Part shown: piece by piece, positions 49,601 through 59,550 of the stretch | Position numbering within the stretch: the stretch's first letter is position 1 | How the letters are laid out: the number at the start of each line of letters is the position of its first letter | Assembly (NCBI GenBank): GCA_944474755.1 | Contig: OX104117.1 | Span: 56,118,964-56,182,963 of the forward strand | Length of the DNA stretch: 64,000 nt | Direction of reading: 5' to 3' | From: Limnoperna fortunei | Taxonomy: Eukaryota > Mollusca > Bivalvia > Mytilida > Modiolidae | Made by a program: the position numbers and the translations under genes | Notes under the pieces: generated by a model | The model's database searches: none | Told to the model about the DNA's origin: nothing | What the model saw: only the letters and a program-made list of their open reading frames with translations

Positions 49601-52600
49601 AAACTCTTAACTGACTTGTAGAAACTCTTAACTGACTTGTAGAAACTCTCTCTTAACTGACTTGTAGAAACTCTTAACTGTCTTGTAGAAACTCTTAACT
49701 GACTTGTAGAAACTCTTAACTGACTTGTAGAAACTCTTAACTGACTTGTAGAAACTCTTAACTGTCTTGTAGAAACTCTTAACTGACTTGTAGAAACTCT
49801 TAACTGACTTGTAGAAACTCTTAACTGACTTGTAGAAACTCTTTACTGTCTTGTAGAAACTCTTAACTGTCTTGTAGAAACTCTTAACTGACTTGTAGAA
49901 ACTCTCTCTTAACTGACTTGTAGAAACTCTTAACTGTCTTGTAGAAACTCTTAACTGACTTGTAGAAACTCTTAACTGACTTGTAGAAACTCTTAACTGA
50001 CTTGTAGAAACTCTCTCTTAACTGACTTGTAGAAACTCTTAACTGACTTGTAGAAACTCTTAACTGACTTGTAGAAACTCTTAACTGACTTGTAGAAACT
50101 CTCTCTTAACTGACTTGTAGAAACTCTTAACTGACTTGTAGAAACTCTTAACTGTCTTGTAGAAACTCTTAACTGACTTGTAGAAACTCTTAACTGACTT
50201 GTAGAAACTCTTAACTGACTTGTAGAAACTCTTAACTGTCTTGTAGAAACTCTTAACTGACTTGTAGAAACTCTTAACTGACTTGTAGAAACTCTTAACT
50301 GACTTGTAGAAACTCTTTACTGTCTTGTAGAAACTCTTAACTGTCTTGTAGAAACTCTTAACTGACTTGTAGAAACTCTCTCTTAACTGACTTGTAGAAA
50401 CTCTTAACTGTCTTGTAGAAACTCTTAACTGACTTGTAGAAACTCTTAACTGACTTGTAGAAACTCTCTCTTAACTGACTTGTAGAAACTCTTAACTGAC
50501 TTGTAGAAACTCTTAACTGACTTGTAGAAACTCTCTCTTAACTGACTTGTAGAAACTCTTAACTGTCTTGTAGAAACTCTTAACTGACATGTAGAAACTC
50601 TTAACTGACTTGTAGAAACTCTCTCTTAACTGACTTGTAGAAACTCTTAACTGACTTGTAGAAACTCTTAACTACTTGTAGAAACTCTTTACTGTCTTGT
50701 AGAAACTCTTAACTGACTTGTAGAAACTCTTAACTGTCTTGTAGAAACTCTTAACTGACTTGTAGAAACTCTTAACTGACTTGTAGAAACTCTTAACTGT
50801 CTTGTAGAAACTCTTAACTGACTTGTAGAAACTCTCTCTTAACTGACTTGTAGAAACTCTCTCTTAACTGACTTGTAGAAACTCTTAACTGACTTGTAGA
50901 AACTCTTAACTGTCTTGTAGAAACTCTTAACTGACTTGTAGAAACTCTTAACTGACTTGTAGAAACTCTCTCTTAACTGACTTGTAGAAACTCTTAACTG
51001 TCTTGTAGAAACTCTTAACCGACTCATAGAAACTCTTAACTGACTTGTAGAAACTCTTAACTGTCTTGTAGAAACTCTTAACTGTCTTGTAGAAACTTTT
51101 AACTGACTTGACAAGTTTGTAGGCTACATTGGCAAACTACTTATTGTTACTTTCAGGGAAAAAGTTTACCAATTATTTCTGTATATTGATAAACGTAACC
51201 TAATAAGCAGCGGCAAAACTCTAAACACAAATAATAAATACTATAAGACTGTAACTCACGAGCTCCACCCAAATAACGGCATCACCGCCCACATTAGCGA
51301 AATCATCCAGACTCCGAAGGAAATCAACCACCATGTCATAGCTGACGTTGATTCGTCTAAAAATGAAAAACAGCATGCAATAAAATTAAAATTGTCTAAA
51401 TTGTGTAATCTGTCTTTTTGTTTTGTTGTTATCCCCTCTTTTGTTTAACCATGTTTTTATCCCTCCTTGACTATATGATCACTCTTGGGTTTCTTCGATA
51501 GTTGTTTTTTCACAAAAACGACTGGTTCAATGAAGTAACATATAACATTCAAAAGACAAACCAAGTACTGATTATATGCTAGTACTGGACTATCGTTTTA
51601 ATATCAATGGCTCATGACTGTTCTTTATTTTTTTCGTAGAAATGGTGTTTTGTCGAATGCACATAACCATCTTCCTACTGTAACAATATCGGTGGGAGTT
51701 TCGTAGAACCAATATCAATAGTAATTTGCTACGCAAAATATTTTTATCATCAGATAGAACCAATTTCAATAGTAATAGCTTCGCAAAATATTTTATATGA
51801 GACAGCATATTAACACGATTTTGAGACATTCGTTTGATTTTAAATCCTTGCAATAAAGAAGGAAAGTAAAGGAAAACTGATTATATAAGTTCAAATGCTT
51901 GTTTTTAAACACATGTAAAATGATATGAAAAAGACGAACATGGTATTTGTATATTTCGAACTAGTATCTTTGTTCTTCAACATTGTAACAGAGATATGAA
52001 ATTCATAATATATATCACCATTGCTCCAGCTTTTACAATAAACCGTTGTCACTTTAAATAATAAAAGCTGTGAGAGCTTCCAATTTTTTCCTATCATCCT
52101 AAACTCATACTCACAGAATTCCGTGCAACGTACTGCATAGTAACGCTCAATACATAGGGCAATAACAAAGCCCACAGAAGCGTATCCACCAGTGTACGTC
52201 TCTACACCGTAGGCTTGGCATCCGAAGGTTTCAAACAGCCACCTAAAATTGAAGGTATCGTTTTACAGAGAACCACAAATCTGAAGTATACAAGTAATCT
52301 GCTGTTGTTTAGAATTTATGCACGATGGAAAAAAACCTTGACAAATTGTATCTAGGCATGGTTTTTAAGATGAACAGTTGCGATTTAAAACAGCTGTCAT
52401 ACGGTAATATAGCCATGATGCGCCTCAAATGAGACGAGCATATTTTCCTACAATGGTAAAAAAATAATGCAAATTGTGAAATATAAAAGACCCGAAACAT
52501 TACCAACCGATGTGTTTCAAAAGTTTATTTGATAACCTTTTAGCATTCGATTTTATTTTAAGAAATAAAATCTCGCGTTTCGCTATTATTTGTTTATATT

Positions 52601-55214
52601 TATTTTAAGCCATGATTGTAAAATGAGGAATGAAGAAACGCATATAAAAAAATTAATAAAATATTTTTTATAACTGTTACGTGCACAATTAAGGAAGAAA
52701 AACAATTTTAATATTTTGTACATTGGCGATACCATGGTTACTATATAATATAATTTCTACAACAATCTATTGGTAAGTGAAATTTGTGTAACACGAAAGT
52801 AAACATAACACCATTCAATATATAATTTATTAACACACAAACAATACTAGTCACGTTATATTATACTGGAACTATTTCCAATATTTTACCGGAAGCCTGA
52901 ATTTTATAAGAATAAAAACAATTCTTTGATGTACCTTTAACATGCCGCTCCAAGAATGACGTTATCCTAATGCCGACAATTTTTTTCTGTCCGTTAAACG
53001 TTAACCTAAGCTTATAGAGTATAACATTGTATCCTTAGTTAACTTCCTAGCACAACTGATCGGTTTGGAGTTAAATGGTTGTAAAAATTGCAATAATAAG
53101 TTTCTTTAAGAGATTCACGAAAAACATTCTTTTCATGGCATTTAACCGCGACAGTGATTCGATGTACTTACTTTCCTTTAAACGATGACAATCCCGAAAA
53201 TGGAAAGCCGAGACACACCATCATGTTGCTCACACATAAGTTAATATGCAGTACTTTCTTTGGAGCCGACATCACATTTCGTCTGATAAAAACATTTAGC
53301 ATCAGACAGTTGGACAACACTCCCATTGCACCTACAACATGACAATAACAGTATTATATCGCTACCCTATATTCATGTTCGGCTGTTTGTTTCAATAGGG
53401 ACTTTATGCCACTTTCAACAATTTGTAAGTTGTATCATGGCGTGCATTTAACTAGGGGGGGGGGGGGGTGAAGCCTGGGTCCATGATTAAAACCCACGAC
53501 CTTTGACAGGTCAACTCAATAAAAGGTTTGGGTCGAGCTCACCTTGCTAACTTTCATAGAGGCCCCGGTTCATGTTTGAGGCATTTTATGATTGTCTGAA
53601 GGTTGCAAAATATGATATAAGATTCTTATATACTAAGAGTTTACATTGGCCCACACACTCATCGCCGAATCATTGCGCCCCTAATATGAAATCCCCTCTC
53701 AAAAGAATGCAAATCTGGTTGACCATTTATGGTAGTCCTGAAAATATTTAAGGAAATCGCATTTTGATAACACGAAATAATTGTGGAGCTCCAAAAATCT
53801 TAGTGTCATGAACTCGAATAAAGTAAGTCCAAAAATGAACTTCTTTAAATAAATTTGTGAAGAAAAACATCAACTCATACAATGAATGTAAAGATTAATG
53901 GACGGCTCTCTCAAGTCTGTATTCTTTGAAAGATCTAGCAACCCCAGCCCTTCCATCCTAATTTTGAACATCAGATAGAATATTGTGCTGTAAAATATCA
54001 ATCTAATTAAAATGAAATCTTTCACTTGATCCCCCATTTCTGAATTGGTCGCAGCGTTGTACGTTGTACGCAGCGACCAATAACAAAAAGGAGGAGCAAG
54101 TGAACGATTTAAGTTTACTTAAAATGATAAAATATGAAAATCAACTGGAGAGAACACTGGAAGGTGACAACATATAGTACGCCTAATATTAATACTGAAG
54201 GTTTTATTTTCGTAGATTTTTTCGCCTGTGATTCCAGTTGCAAAAATCGAGTTCCAGTTACGCATGTCGAGTTTTCAGCTTTTAGATTTCCATGCTTTGT
54301 ATTGATAAATTGAATGTTTTCCTCAATGTCCAGCCAGCAACATTTGGTAATGACCTTTTGTAGCAGCCACAATGAGCCTTTCTTTTTTTGAAACTTTAGT
54401 TCAATCTTAACATTTTAACAATGGTCGAATTCAACAATTCATCGTGTTTTAGTTTTTCAAAAGATACATTGTTTATTTACAGCTATCAAGTTATTTTAAT
54501 GCCGTCTTAACGTTAATGATTCGGACTGTGTTTTCTAGTTAAAGCTTTGAATCGTTTATGTTTATATGACATTCTTTGAATGATTTCTGTTTTTGTCCTT
54601 GCATTACGTCATCAGAACCAGTGAAAAATGTAACCGAGCTCTGTTCAAGTACTGACAAAGCTTGAAAAAAATATGTCCTCGAGTCTCACTGAACACTGAA
54701 CACAGGTTTAATTAGTCAATATCTTGTGTAAATTAAACCGCAGCAAAGTCATAGTAACAAGGCATAAACTGGACTCGACTCTGTTACATTACAAATTAAT
54801 GTTTTAAATATATGGTTTTTAATTAAATTCGTCCTTAAGTAAATCTGATAGTTACACCAGACGTGTCAGATAGGTTCTGAACTGTGTTTTAATAGTATTA
54901 ATTAAACATCGACACTGGAATTTTTCATTTACATCCCTTTTACCAGGGAAAAGAAGATTTTCTGTTAGCAGTTTAATTAGGTCTCGTGTCATGAATTAAT
55001 GTCAACATATCCGCTTAAATTTGTAATTACAAGGCATGGATGACATTGAATATGGCATCTTAAGCATTTCCAATTGCCAATATCGAGTATTCTAGAAGTC
55101 AAGTGAACGTGGCTTCATTCAGATGTAAAATTCCCTATTTGTTATAGTTTTATGCACTCAAAGAATAACCGGATGATTAGTAAGGTGATACCGATGATAT
55201 TAAATTGATTGATA

Positions 55215-55278
<64 letters not shown>

Positions 55279-56941
55279 AAGCTTTTTTCAGGACGATTAT
55301 TTGTTATAAGCAACCAAAGATGGGATTAAATATTATCACAATAATATTACAAGATTATTGTTTTTTACACACAAATCATTCAGAGAAGACACTATTACAA
55401 AACAGTGACAAAAGAACGGCTTAATACAAATTTCCAATATGCACAATACGCTGTGCCATAACAGCATTGAGATCACCTGTAGTTTTGCATTTAAAAAAAT
55501 ATTTAAATGAATGGTTTGATAATACGCTTGCGGCGAGTTCTGGTCAAGGTAGACGTGTCCCCAAGAAATTTTTTTTATCGGAAAATAAAAACTTCGTTTT
55601 GTCCAATCAAAAATCATAATTTCATCAATATTTATTTATTCCTAAAACGATTTCGTAGTTAATCGATGAATGCCGTTTGTTGCAATGTTAGGCGCTTTTA
55701 AAAATTGTGTTTAACTGTCACTAACAGCAATTTTTCAGCCATATTGTGGCATCCAGTTTTTATTGGGAGAGGAAGCTGAAAACTCTAAGAAAGCCCGACC
55801 TTCTTGATTGGAGTCGATCACACCACGAAATGTTTCTCGACAAGCACTAGATCATACACTTAGCCACTGAGGCCCCGATGTAGTTGTTGACACAACAAAT
55901 ATATATAACACATTCATTCGTACGCTAATTCCAGAAATTATACTTTAATTGCAACAAAATTACTCACCGAAAATAAAATGTAAACATCCTAACGTTACAT
56001 TACGATAAATGGCTGATGTGAAATGTCCGACAAGAGTCATTTGTTTGAGAGCTTCTATCTTGTGCAGTTATATCCCCATGAATGCTAGAACATATTTTCT
56101 TTTAATACACACCTTGTTGTCTGATTCGTTAAAATAAACTAGTTTCATTATCACAAGAGAAAAGGTGTGAAAGCAGCACAGCAGTTTTATTTCTTGTCTA
56201 TTTACACATCGAACCACACTTATGGGTCTCCAAAACTGGCATAATCGATATATTCTAAATAACTAAATGTTTGCTTAAAGTTCAGCAAGCCGTATTCATT
56301 CAGGACGAGAACAAGTTCATAAAAAGAAATTGGAAAGGGGGGATGGAGGTTAATGGATCAATTGAAACACATTTTTGTAGTTTTGAGAATTACGTCTTTT
56401 GCAACGGCCACAATTAGTCTACTCTTTTTTGAGTGTACAATAAGGGGTGGTTTAATCGTGTAAAAGGCGTTGCAGTCTCTAATCGTTGAATGCTTTTTCA
56501 CTTTCGCAATTCTGTCTCTATGGTGTAATTATCTGTAATCCCACACAACTATTTGCCAATAGGCACATCCTATCTCCTTGTCAGAGATATTTGAACTTGT
56601 TCTTGTCCAGAATAGAGCTGAAATATTGCTCACTGGACATTAAACATCAATAAAGGCACCAACCAAATAATCAGACAACAACAAAAATATTTTTCCCGCT
56701 GTAAATTTTAAAATGCTCTTTTTATATAAACCATTATATCACATGTTTGGAGAACGGTAAAATTACAAAGCTCAAAAAAATTTAAGTTTATTATTGCAAA
56801 CAATGCAAAAATGAAAAAGTAAAATTATAAATGTTTTATTTGCAGCAACTTACCCAAAATAAAATATAAACATCCTATACCACGATGTTCCAAGTCTGTA
56901 AAATCGCCAGAAGCTGTATGTTTAGCAACAGCTTCCATCAT
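40433..56941 (-). CDS. Opsin gene, complete, six coding exons, ~306 aa
   Basis: Exons 56854-56941, 53172-53331, 52115-52242, 51260-51356, 41915-42125 and 40433-40669 sum to 921 bp: 306 codons plus TAG, all joins in phase. Opsins are seven-transmembrane receptors or isomerases binding retinal. In bovine numbering from C110, one finds N55, C110, Y113 (not the vertebrate counter-ion Glu), E134-R135-Y136, E181 (likely counter-ion), C187, W265 and Schiff-base K296, all at exact spacing. Odd residues are N83 for Asp, Y302 instead of Asn in NPxxY, 'SSK' at 310-312, and a very short 24-residue tail rich in Glu/Lys with no palmitoylation Cys. 'GWSSYAPESSGVACGLNW' in loop 2 is most like peropsin/retinochrome-type (group 4) opsins, but the class needs phylogeny. 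Alternative first exon at 55968-56040. Intron 4 is a satellite array. Confidence 0.93.
40848..40871. repeat. (TA)n microsatellite in opsin intron 5
   Basis: About twelve TA dinucleotides. Confidence 0.95.
40965..41135 (+). mobile_element. SINE copy in opsin intron 5, antisense to the gene
   Basis: Contains 'ttttctccgggtacttcggc', 'ttcctcccccaataaaaact', 'ggacgccatgatatagccga' and a (CAAA)n-like end. Close relative of 60900-61078. The 79-codon minus-strand frame at 40935-41174 reads through it and is spurious. Confidence 0.8.
41915..42125 (-). CDS. Opsin exon 5: extracellular loop 2, TM5, intracellular loop 3
   Basis: Acceptor 'aattacag' above 42125 and donor GTAGTG below 41915. Encodes 70 codons after a split Ser: 'YAPESSGVACGLNWLQKDYS', then TM5 'WTYSFAIMVGYYFLYAVAMV', then the loop 'CISAARQDNPKIVTRGQESE' and 'WLDDNQLRG'. 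E181 and C187 of opsins align exactly. The donor is weaker than the others (GGG|GTAGTG) but is the one that restores phase 0 into exon 6. Confidence 0.9.
42331..51110. repeat. 8.8 kb satellite array of a 21-bp unit filling opsin intron 4
   Basis: About 400 head-to-tail copies of a 21 bp unit, of which 20 bases read AGAAACTCTTAACTGACTTG (plus T). Three recurrent variants are interspersed: GTC for GAC in 'ctg(a/t)cttg', a 4 bp CTCT insertion ('actctctcttaac', 25 bp unit), and 'ctttac' for 'cttaac'. Rarer diagnostic variants ('gaacctc', 'ctgacatg', 'aactacttg', 'cttcactgac') recur at matching offsets and show block duplications. It starts 206 bp from the exon 5 acceptor and ends 149 bp from the exon 4 donor. 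Because 21 is a multiple of 3, long spurious frames with heptapeptide repeats occur on the minus strand. Confidence 0.99.
51260..51356 (-). CDS. Opsin exon 4: TM4
   Basis: Acceptor 'catttttag' above 51356 and donor GTGAGT below 51260. 31 codons plus split codons: 'ESTSAMTWWLISFGVWMISL', then 'MWAVMPLFGWS'. 'W.......W...PLFGW' is the opsin TM4 signature. The intron after it splits Ser177 (bovine numbering) in phase 2. Confidence 0.95.
52115..52242 (-). CDS. Opsin exon 3: TM3 with ERY motif
   Basis: Acceptor 'tcaattttag' above 52242 and donor GTGAGT below 52115. 42 codons: 'WLFETFGCQAYGVETYTGGY', then 'ASVGFVIALCIERYYAVRCT', then EF. It contains the disulphide Cys110, Tyr113 and E134-R135-Y136. 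The longer minus-strand frame running to 51891 is read-through into intron. Confidence 0.96.
53172..53331 (-). CDS. Opsin exon 2: end of TM1, intracellular loop 1, TM2
   Basis: Acceptor 'tcatgttgtag' above 53331 and donor GTAAGT below 53172. 52 codons: 'AMGVLSNCLMLNVFIRRNVM', then 'SAPKKVLHINLCVSNMMVCL', then 'GFPFSGLSSFKG'. It has the GxxxN of TM1 (N55) and 'GFPFS..SSFKG' at the end of TM2, highly typical of opsins. Asp83 of TM2 is replaced by Asn. Confidence 0.95.
53385..53580 (-). mobile_element. SINE copy in opsin intron 1
   Basis: In reverse complement it begins with a diverged 'cggggcctctatgaaag' head and ends with the family tail around 'catgatacaacttacaaatt' and 'gttgaaagtggcataaag'. 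A G-homopolymer (about 16 bp, 53454-53469) lies inside. Confidence 0.65.
54355..54400 (+). repeat. Rep-C fragment
   Basis: 'cagccacaatgagcctttct' and the following 'ttttttgaaactt' match the Rep-C core at 11967-12005. Confidence 0.55.
55205..55279. repeat. (TGAT)n microsatellite in opsin intron 1
   Basis: About 18 copies of GATT. It may be a relic of a Rep-C head, which also begins with TGAT repeats, but no Rep-C body follows. Confidence 0.95.
55700..55885 (-). mobile_element. Full-length-looking SINE between opsin exon 2 and exon 1B
   Basis: In reverse complement it starts 'acatcggggcctcagtggct' and 'aagtgtatgatctagtg' (tRNA-like head). It continues 'gtgatcgactccaatcaaga' and ends 'aaaactggatgccacaatat' plus 'ggctgaaaaattgctgt'. 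It contains both head and tail modules, so it anchors the family structure. Confidence 0.8.
55968..56040 (-). CDS. Opsin alternative first coding exon 1B
   Basis: ATG at 56040 and donor GTGAGT below 55968. 24 codons plus G: 'MTLVGHFTSAIYRNVTLGCL', then HFIF, joining to exon 2 as Gly in the same phase as exon 1A (301-codon isoform). It is homologous to exon 1A at protein level ('GCL(Y/H)FI(L/F)G') and DNA level over about 255 bp, including upstream sequence. Relative to 1A, the ancestral start is ATA (56058). The frame is open there, so a downstream ATG would be used, removing the aligned 'EALKQ' residues. It carries an N-glycosylation sequon (NVT). It could be a functional alternative promoter exon or a decaying duplicate. 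Confidence 0.75.
56278..56470 (+). repeat. Rep-C copy between exons 1B and 1A
   Basis: Head 'gtattcattcaggacgagaa' and core 'cacaattagtctactctttt' match Rep-C. A second Rep-C head lies in opposite orientation at 56590-56660 ('cttgtccagaatagagctga'), so the two face each other. Confidence 0.65.
56854..56941 (-). CDS. Opsin first coding exon 1A
   Basis: ATG at 56941 and donor GTAAGT below 56854. 29 codons plus G: 'MMEAVAKHTASGDFTDLEHR', then 'GIGCLYFIL', joining to exon 2 ('G-AMGVLSN'). An in-frame TAG lies five codons upstream, which supports this start. The '(E)H...G..LFI.G..GV..N' layout is that of opsin N-termini entering TM1. A CCAAT box on the minus strand (57010-57014) lies about 70 bp upstream and is collinear with a mutated CGAAT upstream of exon 1B. 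Confidence 0.88.
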
Positions 56942-57089
56942 CTTCTGTTGATTCCACTATAGCCAGAAAATTTCTTCGCTCTATTTTGCTAAAACACTCC
57001 TGTTATCTGATTGGTTAAAAGAATGATTGTTAATTTCATTATCATATTTCTCACAGAAATATGTGAAAATGAGCGATACGTGACAGTTC

Positions 57090-58070
57090 GCCGACACGTC
57101 TTGTCAAAAGCGCGAAAAGCAATCTGTTGACAGCATATCGATCCCAGAAATTAACAACTAATCAATTTCGCGCTTATTTCATTAAAGGCATTAAAGACAT
57201 TTAATATCATTGAGTCCCAGATGTCAGAACAAAGTCAGAAATCGATCGCCAGTTTTTTAACAACACGAAGTAAAATAATAATTTTCGTGTTTCAAAAAAC
57301 AAAATACAGAACGTGTTGCAAACAAAAAACCCGAATTTCAAAAAGAAATTGAGTATAGAATGAAATTTATGCATTTATTTCAAGAACAAAAGGTAAAATT
57401 ACCAACAACAAAAAAAAAGATTTTAGAAAACATTGGCTACCTAAATCTGTACCAATGAAAACCAAAATTAGTTTTTTGTTTCGTTAGCTGTTGTTTATTT
57501 CTTATGTTACAAACTGATTGATTAATCCTGTATTACATTAACAATGCTTTATCCGAGAGATTTTCAACCCAGAAATCTGCTAAAAAATGGGCTTATTGGT
57601 ATTTTTGGTTTAAAATTATGAAATAATTCGTGCATACCATACTTTATTGTCGTTTTAACATGGGTGAGCATTATATTAGAGAATATAAATCGTACACATC
57701 TTAAAACTACGACAAAGTACCGTTAAGATGAATTATTTCAATTTTGAGTACAACAAACATTGTAATCTGTAAATTTAAGCAGCAAGGCTGTTCCACGTAC
57801 CTCCCCGCTGTTATAGTGTAAAGTGGTGGGAAAAGTATTAGTATGCTGTATGTTACGTAATGCGAATTCATGACTTAAGACAACAATATAAACTTTATTA
57901 GCAATAACGATAATTATGATTTAAAAATGAAGGTTCTAGTACCAATCCTTGAAACACATTTCCTGCACAGAAAGTAACTACATGTAAAGACAGTAACTTT
58001 ATCACACTTAGTTGCGATTCGAGGTTTTAAAAAAAATAATAATTGGCTCTTACTATTGTATAAAAAGTGC
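57090..58070. other. AT-rich region upstream of the opsin gene
   Basis: No exon or repeat boundary recognised. The opsin promoter and 5' UTR should lie in the lower-coordinate part. Confidence 0.45.
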
Positions 58071-58077
58071 AAAGGGC

Positions 58078-58320
58078 CGCGGTGTTTCAGTGGTTTAGGT
58101 AGTCAGTCATCTACATGTACTGTTAAATGGTCAACAAAGAATCTGGCTGCGTGCAGGATGTTCTTTACTAACTTTAATATTTTTTTCTAGCCAAATATCG
58201 GGCGGAAACACGTTCCAGCCGCCCCAATATAAACTAAGCGCGCCGCGGCATAACTGAAAATTTACAAATGGCTGAAGGTAGTATAACTGCGCTTACAAAA
58301 AGAAACAAACAGCATGGTGA
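58078..58320 (+). mobile_element. SINE copy, diverged
   Basis: Head 'gggccgcggtgtttcagtgg' followed by tag-rich tRNA-like sequence. Tail 'gcggcataactgaaaattta' and 'gcgcttacaaaaagaaacaa' correspond to the family tail. Confidence 0.6.
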
Positions 58321-58394
58321 ATTTCAATTAAAAATTCGTAGTTTTTTCAAATAATTATTTTGTGAAGATAAGATAATGTTGGTATAAAATGGTC

Positions 58395-58835
58395 TCGATT
58401 AATTATGACCTTTTTGTACTGTGACTATACTGTGAGCGTTCACAGTGGTCGACCCACAGAGCTGTCGAGCGCGTCTCCAGGTCGCGGATAGGGAATGCCT
58501 TCTTGTTTTGGTGGTTGTCAGGTCAGAATACAGAAAGCTTGAACACGGATCACAGTGGGTAACGTGTTTGGAGAGTGCCACGCTCATTGTACGTTAAAGA
58601 CCTCTTTTGTAGCTGTCGATAAGAATAGGTTCGATGTAGAAGCTACAAAAGGCTAAATTTACTGCCCCTACCAACACCCCATACATATGTTCAGAGACAC
58701 TAAAAATGTTTTACCTTTGGTCCATCTTTTCCCATTTGCTTTATTGTTTGTTAACTTGTTCTAGTCCTTAATATTGCTGAAATACTGCTCGCCAAACGTA
58801 AATGAAGCAAACATTCAATCAATCAATCAATCAAG
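58395..58835 (-). repeat. Rep-C copy, nearly complete, inverted relative to 11775
   Basis: In reverse complement it starts with a TGAT run (from 'caatcaatcaatcaatca' near 58816-58833) and 'gagcagtatttcagcaatat', and ends at the 'gacccacagagctgtcgagc' region. The same order of modules as 11775-12195, at about 430 bp, defines the element length. Confidence 0.75.
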
Positions 58836-59451
58836 CAGCCATTTTGTATCATATGATTAAATGGTGTTTAACGTTCTAGACAGACAAAACAAGTTTTTAA
58901 TTTAAGAATGGATATATAGAAAAATTATAGTAAGTCTAGAATATCAAGCTTTGGCTGTTAGAAGAAAGAGTTAAAAGACCATGAAGAGTGTGGAGTTTCC
59001 TAGTCGTATTGTTTTTAGCTTATAATTGTTTGTATCAATGCCTGTTTTCTAGTGGCATAAAACAAATATTCATTCATTCCATTTGATAGCGTAACGTTTT
59101 ATGTGTTGTTTGTCTGTGAGTTTTCTATTAGCTATGGGTTTTGTACTTTGTACTTTGTCTTCGGATCTTGTTCTTTTGATTTACACTTATTCTTATTACT
59201 GGATAACTAATTTATAGGGTGAAGTTGTCCAGAGACTAGAGTTGTATATTGATCCAACCTTGGATAGCGTATTATTCCGATAACTCGTGGATAATGGTAT
59301 AACCACTGTTTATTTCTTTACAAGACAATGGCACGTCATCAGATTATCAAAAGTAACCCTTAAGTTTTGATGACAGTTAAAGAACTAAATATTTTAAGGG
59401 GATATCAGAATGACAAATTATCTATTCTAAATTTTGATAACCCCAAAGAAA

Positions 59452-59550
59452 TTTCAGAGCCATAGTGGCCAATTGGTTAAGATAGGTCATCATCTACTAC
59501 TGCAATCTCAACGTTCGCCAGGGTTATCAGTGGCTGTCCATGTCACAATT
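59452..59550 (+). mobile_element. SINE head fragment
   Basis: 'cagagccatagtggccaatt' and 'ggttaagataggtcatc' match the tRNA-like head, with a truncated body. It runs into the TCGCGA-rich block. Confidence 0.55.

Noticed and set aside
42331..51110. Regularly repeated array resembling a CRISPR locus (also 4594-5905)
   Set aside because: Units are contiguous with no unique spacers, and the context is an animal genome.
42511..51114. Minus-strand frames of 73-146 codons with heptapeptide repeats (STSQLRV, SFYKSVK) in the 21-bp array
   Set aside because: They are translations of the 21 bp satellite (21 = 7 codons), switch frame at every 25 bp unit, and lie wholly inside an opsin intron.
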